Of a DNA stretch of 58,051 nucleotides, positions 55,872 to 58,051 are shown piece by piece. Below the pieces are notes generated by a model. It saw only the letters and a program-made list of their open reading frames with translations. It had not been told where the DNA came from and searched no databases. The translations under genes and the position numbers were made by a program. This DNA is from Oceanospirillaceae bacterium (GTDB taxonomy: Bacteria; Pseudomonadota; Gammaproteobacteria; Pseudomonadales; Balneatricaceae). Each line of letters starts with the position of its first letter. The stretch's first letter is position 1. The stretch spans positions 1-58,051 of the forward strand of contig JABSRA010000022.1 in the NCBI GenBank assembly GCA_013215445.1, written 5' to 3'.

Positions 55872-57463
55872 GATTGATGCTCCGCTAGCGGCGTCAGATC
55901 TAAGCCGAAAGGTTTATCCTCAAACAGTGCTTTATCCATGAGAATTAGTTTATCTGCTACCAGCAACTCAAAACCTGCCTGCGCCAACACATCCCGTTCC
56001 AGGTCTATTCCCGGGGCTATTTCAATCACTTCTAGCCCCCTCTCAGTGAGCTGCATCACACAGCGCTCGGTTACATAGAGCACTTGTTGGTTATTTTCAA
56101 CCCCTTTAGCACCTGAAAAAGTAACGTGTTCGACCTCCTCCACCAGCTTTTGGAATTTTCCCTCTAAGAGCACCCGTATCTCACCATTTTCAAGTGCATA
56201 CTTGGCACCGGCGCTAAAGAAGCCGCTGAATACAATCTTTTTCGCGTTGCCGGTGATATCCACAAACCCACCACAACCCGCCGTTAGGTAAGGCTTTTTT
56301 GCCAGCTTGGATACATTGACATTGCCGTGACGATCAATTTCCATAAAGGATAAAAAACTCTGATCAAAACCGCCGCCTTGGAAGTAAGTAAATTGCTGGG
56401 GGCTTGGTAAAATACTGTCGGCATTCGCCGCACAGCCAAAACCAAAGCCCAACAGCGGTATACCGCCAATAGGCCCCTGCTCTAATACCCAGGTAATTTT
56501 ATCAAGCTGTTGCTCTTCCAATAAAATACGCGGCACATTGGCGGAAATACCAAACCCTAGATTCACCGCTTGGCCTGCCACTAGCTCTTGAGAGACACGT
56601 CTGGCGATGACTTTTTCAGGGCTAAAACTGCTGTAATCGAAGCTGCTATCAGGGCGCTTAATCTCACCGCATATTGCCGCGTCATATTGTGTCTGAGTGG
56701 TTTGCTGTTGCTCTGGATCTACCACAATGTAGTCGACTAGATTGTTCGGTATATGCACTTGGTAAGGGCTAAGAGAGCCCGTTTTCACCACTCTTTTTAC
56801 TTGCGCTATCACTGTGCCGCCATTATTGCGTACACTTAACGCCTGCTCTAACCCCCCTAGATAGGCACCCTCATGCTCAAAAGACAGATTGCCTTTTTCG
56901 TCACTGGAGGTGGCCCGAATAATTGCAACATTGGGGATAATGGCCGGAAAAAACAGATACTCTTGCCCCTCAAAGTTTATCTTGCGCACTATCGATTGTT
57001 CAGCAGCTAGATCATTCATGGCACAGCCTTGGCGCGCGGGATCCACAAAGGTATCTAATCCCACTTTGGTCATCACGCCGGGGCGCTTAGCCGCCGCCTC
57101 GCGATGCATATCAAACATTATTCCGCTGGGCACGTTATAGGCGGGGATTTTATTCTCTGACACCATTTTCCAGATGTTTGGCATCGGCAGATGCGAGGGC
57201 CCACTGGGGTAAGAACCGGCGATGATTTTAGCCAGCAAACCCGCTTTGGCGATGTGATCCACGCCTTTAATACCGTACATATCACCGGCGGCGATTGGAT
57301 GTAAACTGGTGATGGCTCTGGGAGCACCCTCTTTTTCAAAGCGCTCGCCAATGGCTGCCAACATCTTATCCGGACAGCCCAACCCGCTGGATGAGGAGAC
57401 GGTGATGGTATCGCCATCCTCTATTAAACCCGCGGCAAATTCAAAGGATACAACTTTAGACAT
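55868..57463 (-). CDS. Family I acyl-CoA:acetate CoA-transferase (YdiF/Pct-like, fused alpha-beta)
   Basis: About 531 residues from the ATG at 57463, preceded by GAGAAG; a TTG 11 codons upstream is weaker. The alpha half has EDGDTITVSSSSGLGCPDKM and SYPSGPSHLPMP. The beta half carries the catalytic Glu328 in VLEQGPIGGIP, matching the position in YdiF (Glu333). GCAANADSILPSPQQFTYFQ is also family-typical. Transfers CoA between acetyl-CoA or propionyl-CoA and a carboxylic acid. In this operon it would activate the acid from the aldehyde dehydrogenase (inference). Coupled to the hydratase gene by overlap. Confidence 0.92.
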   Translation of the reverse strand: MSKVVSFEFAAGLIEDGDTITVSSSSGLGCPDKMLAAIGERFEKEGAPRAITSLHPIAAGDMYGIKGVDHIAKAGLLAKIIAGSYPSGPSHLPMPNIWKMVSENKIPAYNVPSGIMFDMHREAAAKRPGVMTKVGLDTFVDPARQGCAMNDLAAEQSIVRKINFEGQEYLFFPAIIPNVAIIRATSSDEKGNLSFEHEGAYLGGLEQALSVRNNGGTVIAQVKRVVKTGSLSPYQVHIPNNLVDYIVVDPEQQQTTQTQYDAAICGEIKRPDSSFDYSSFSPEKVIARRVSQELVAGQAVNLGFGISANVPRILLEEQQLDKITWVLEQGPIGGIPLLGFGFGCAANADSILPSPQQFTYFQGGGFDQSFLSFMEIDRHGNVNVSKLAKKPYLTAGCGGFVDITGNAKKIVFSGFFSAGAKYALENGEIRVLLEGKFQKLVEEVEHVTFSGAKGVENNQQVLYVTERCVMQLTERGLEVIEIAPGIDLERDVLAQAGFELLVADKLILMDKALFEDKPFGLDLTPLAEHQS

Positions 57464-57515
57464 AAAGTACTTCTCTGATAAAACAATTGATTTCAAAATG
57501 ACTGATAGTCAGTAA

Positions 57516-58051
57516 TTACACTGATAAATTCGGATAATTAATCGCCACCCGCTCCCCACTTTTTGCCGATTGGGCTACCGCTAAGGCCACCGCCAGTGAT
57601 TTAACCCCATCTTCTCCACTCACCGCAGGGTGTCCCTGGTTATTAATTGCCTGTGCAAATTTTTGCAGCGAATGGGCATAGAGATTATGCGGCGTTATCT
57701 CCAGTAACGTACGCCCTTGTGCTGTTACTACTTCGACGTCACCGACGCTGCACTGGGTCATTACACCCCTGGCAAAAATACTGCCTTTGGTGCCATGCAC
57801 TTCTAGGCCAGTTCCCGCAAAGGGCACCACAAAAGATTCATGAGATTGCACTAGCGCACCACTAGGCATACGCATAATGGTCATAGCCCCATCTTCTATT
57901 GCCTCAGCCATGCCCGCATGTTGTGCATAGGCCATTACATCCACTGGATCTTCACCGAGCAAATAACGCACGGTATCGGCATCGTGTACTACTATGTCCA
58001 TAATAACCCCGCCCCCTGCCTGAGGATTATTGATCCGCCAGGTCTGTAGGT
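57516..58051 (-). CDS. Gfo/Idh/MocA-family oxidoreductase (partial, cut by window edge)
   Basis: The frame remains open to the right edge: TWRINNPQAGGGVIMDIVVH precedes the first internal Met, so the N-terminal Rossmann domain lies outside the window. At least 178 C-terminal residues are seen. The GGGVIMDIVVHDADTVRYLLG motif carries the conserved Asp-x3-His of the family, and EVHGTKGSIFA and LYAHSLQKFAQAI are typical of the C-terminal domain. NAD(P)-dependent sugar, inositol or glycoside dehydrogenase family. Probably the most upstream visible gene of the leftward catabolic operon, 52 bp before the CoA-transferase. Confidence 0.88.
   Translation of the reverse strand, partial: LQTWRINNPQAGGGVIMDIVVHDADTVRYLLGEDPVDVMAYAQHAGMAEAIEDGAMTIMRMPSGALVQSHESFVVPFAGTGLEVHGTKGSIFARGVMTQCSVGDVEVVTAQGRTLLEITPHNLYAHSLQKFAQAINNQGHPAVSGEDGVKSLAVALAVAQSAKSGERVAINYPNLSV

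Overview
The window looks like a chromosomal segment of a marine-type gammaproteobacterium. RNase E, RluC, a CysB-type regulator, TrpBA, YbiT, UxuA and EAL-HDOD proteins all read as gammaproteobacterial, and the mixture of sugar, phenylacetate-type and cytochrome genes recalls Cellvibrionales/Spongiibacteraceae (inference, moderate confidence). I recognised no tRNA, rRNA, CRISPR array or phage structural gene.

Layout. 1-2.6 kb: hexuronate catabolism (uxuA and a divergent GntR regulator with two matching operator-like motifs). 2.6-4.3 kb: a HAD phosphatase and SppA. 4.4-12.3 kb: a sensory/redox island, in which two near-identical EAL-HDOD genes flank a secreted haem-binding Tll0287-like (DUF3365) protein, a chemoreceptor, and a diheme cytochrome fused to a cupredoxin-like domain. 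12.5-15.5 kb: a scrapyard with a decayed paaG, and an intact yghU plus an abiH stub lying inside a second, broken yghU. 15.5-18.3 kb: rraA-like, threonine aldolase and cysB. 18.5-24.6 kb: a KfrA-like coiled-coil gene coupled to rluC, diverging from rne. 24.9-30.4 kb: decayed xthA, a LysR/SDR pair, a gamma-butyrobetaine hydroxylase-like dioxygenase, and a REP-associated (RAYT) transposase with inverted repeats. 30.9-36.2 kb: trpBA facing a TetR-family regulator across a palindrome, a secreted LRR protein, and ybiT. 36.5-41.6 kb: a hydroxyacid dehydrogenase/glycerate kinase pair, a DUF993 protein and a LacI regulator. 42-44.5 kb: a large MscS-family channel. 45-58 kb: one long leftward catabolic operon that runs off the right edge.

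How the genes fit together. The 4.4-12.3 kb island suggests extracytoplasmic redox or gas sensing (haem protein plus chemoreceptor), a periplasmic electron-carrying fusion protein, and c-di-GMP-type output proteins. The rightmost operon pairs a GtsABCD-type sugar ABC importer with two GMC oxidoreductases, an SDR, a Gfo/Idh/MocA oxidoreductase, an aldehyde dehydrogenase, an enoyl-CoA hydratase and a fused CoA-transferase. Its substrate would be imported, oxidised and then degraded as a CoA thioester; the substrate itself cannot be read from sequence.

Genome history is unusually visible. Four or more genes are caught mid-decay (paaG, yghU, xthA, an unknown at 2.2 kb). One operon junction carries a tandem-duplication scar that is still an open 58-codon frame. 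The rluC and HAD-sppA genes, which sit together in Pseudomonas-type genomes, are here about 15 kb apart in the same orientation.
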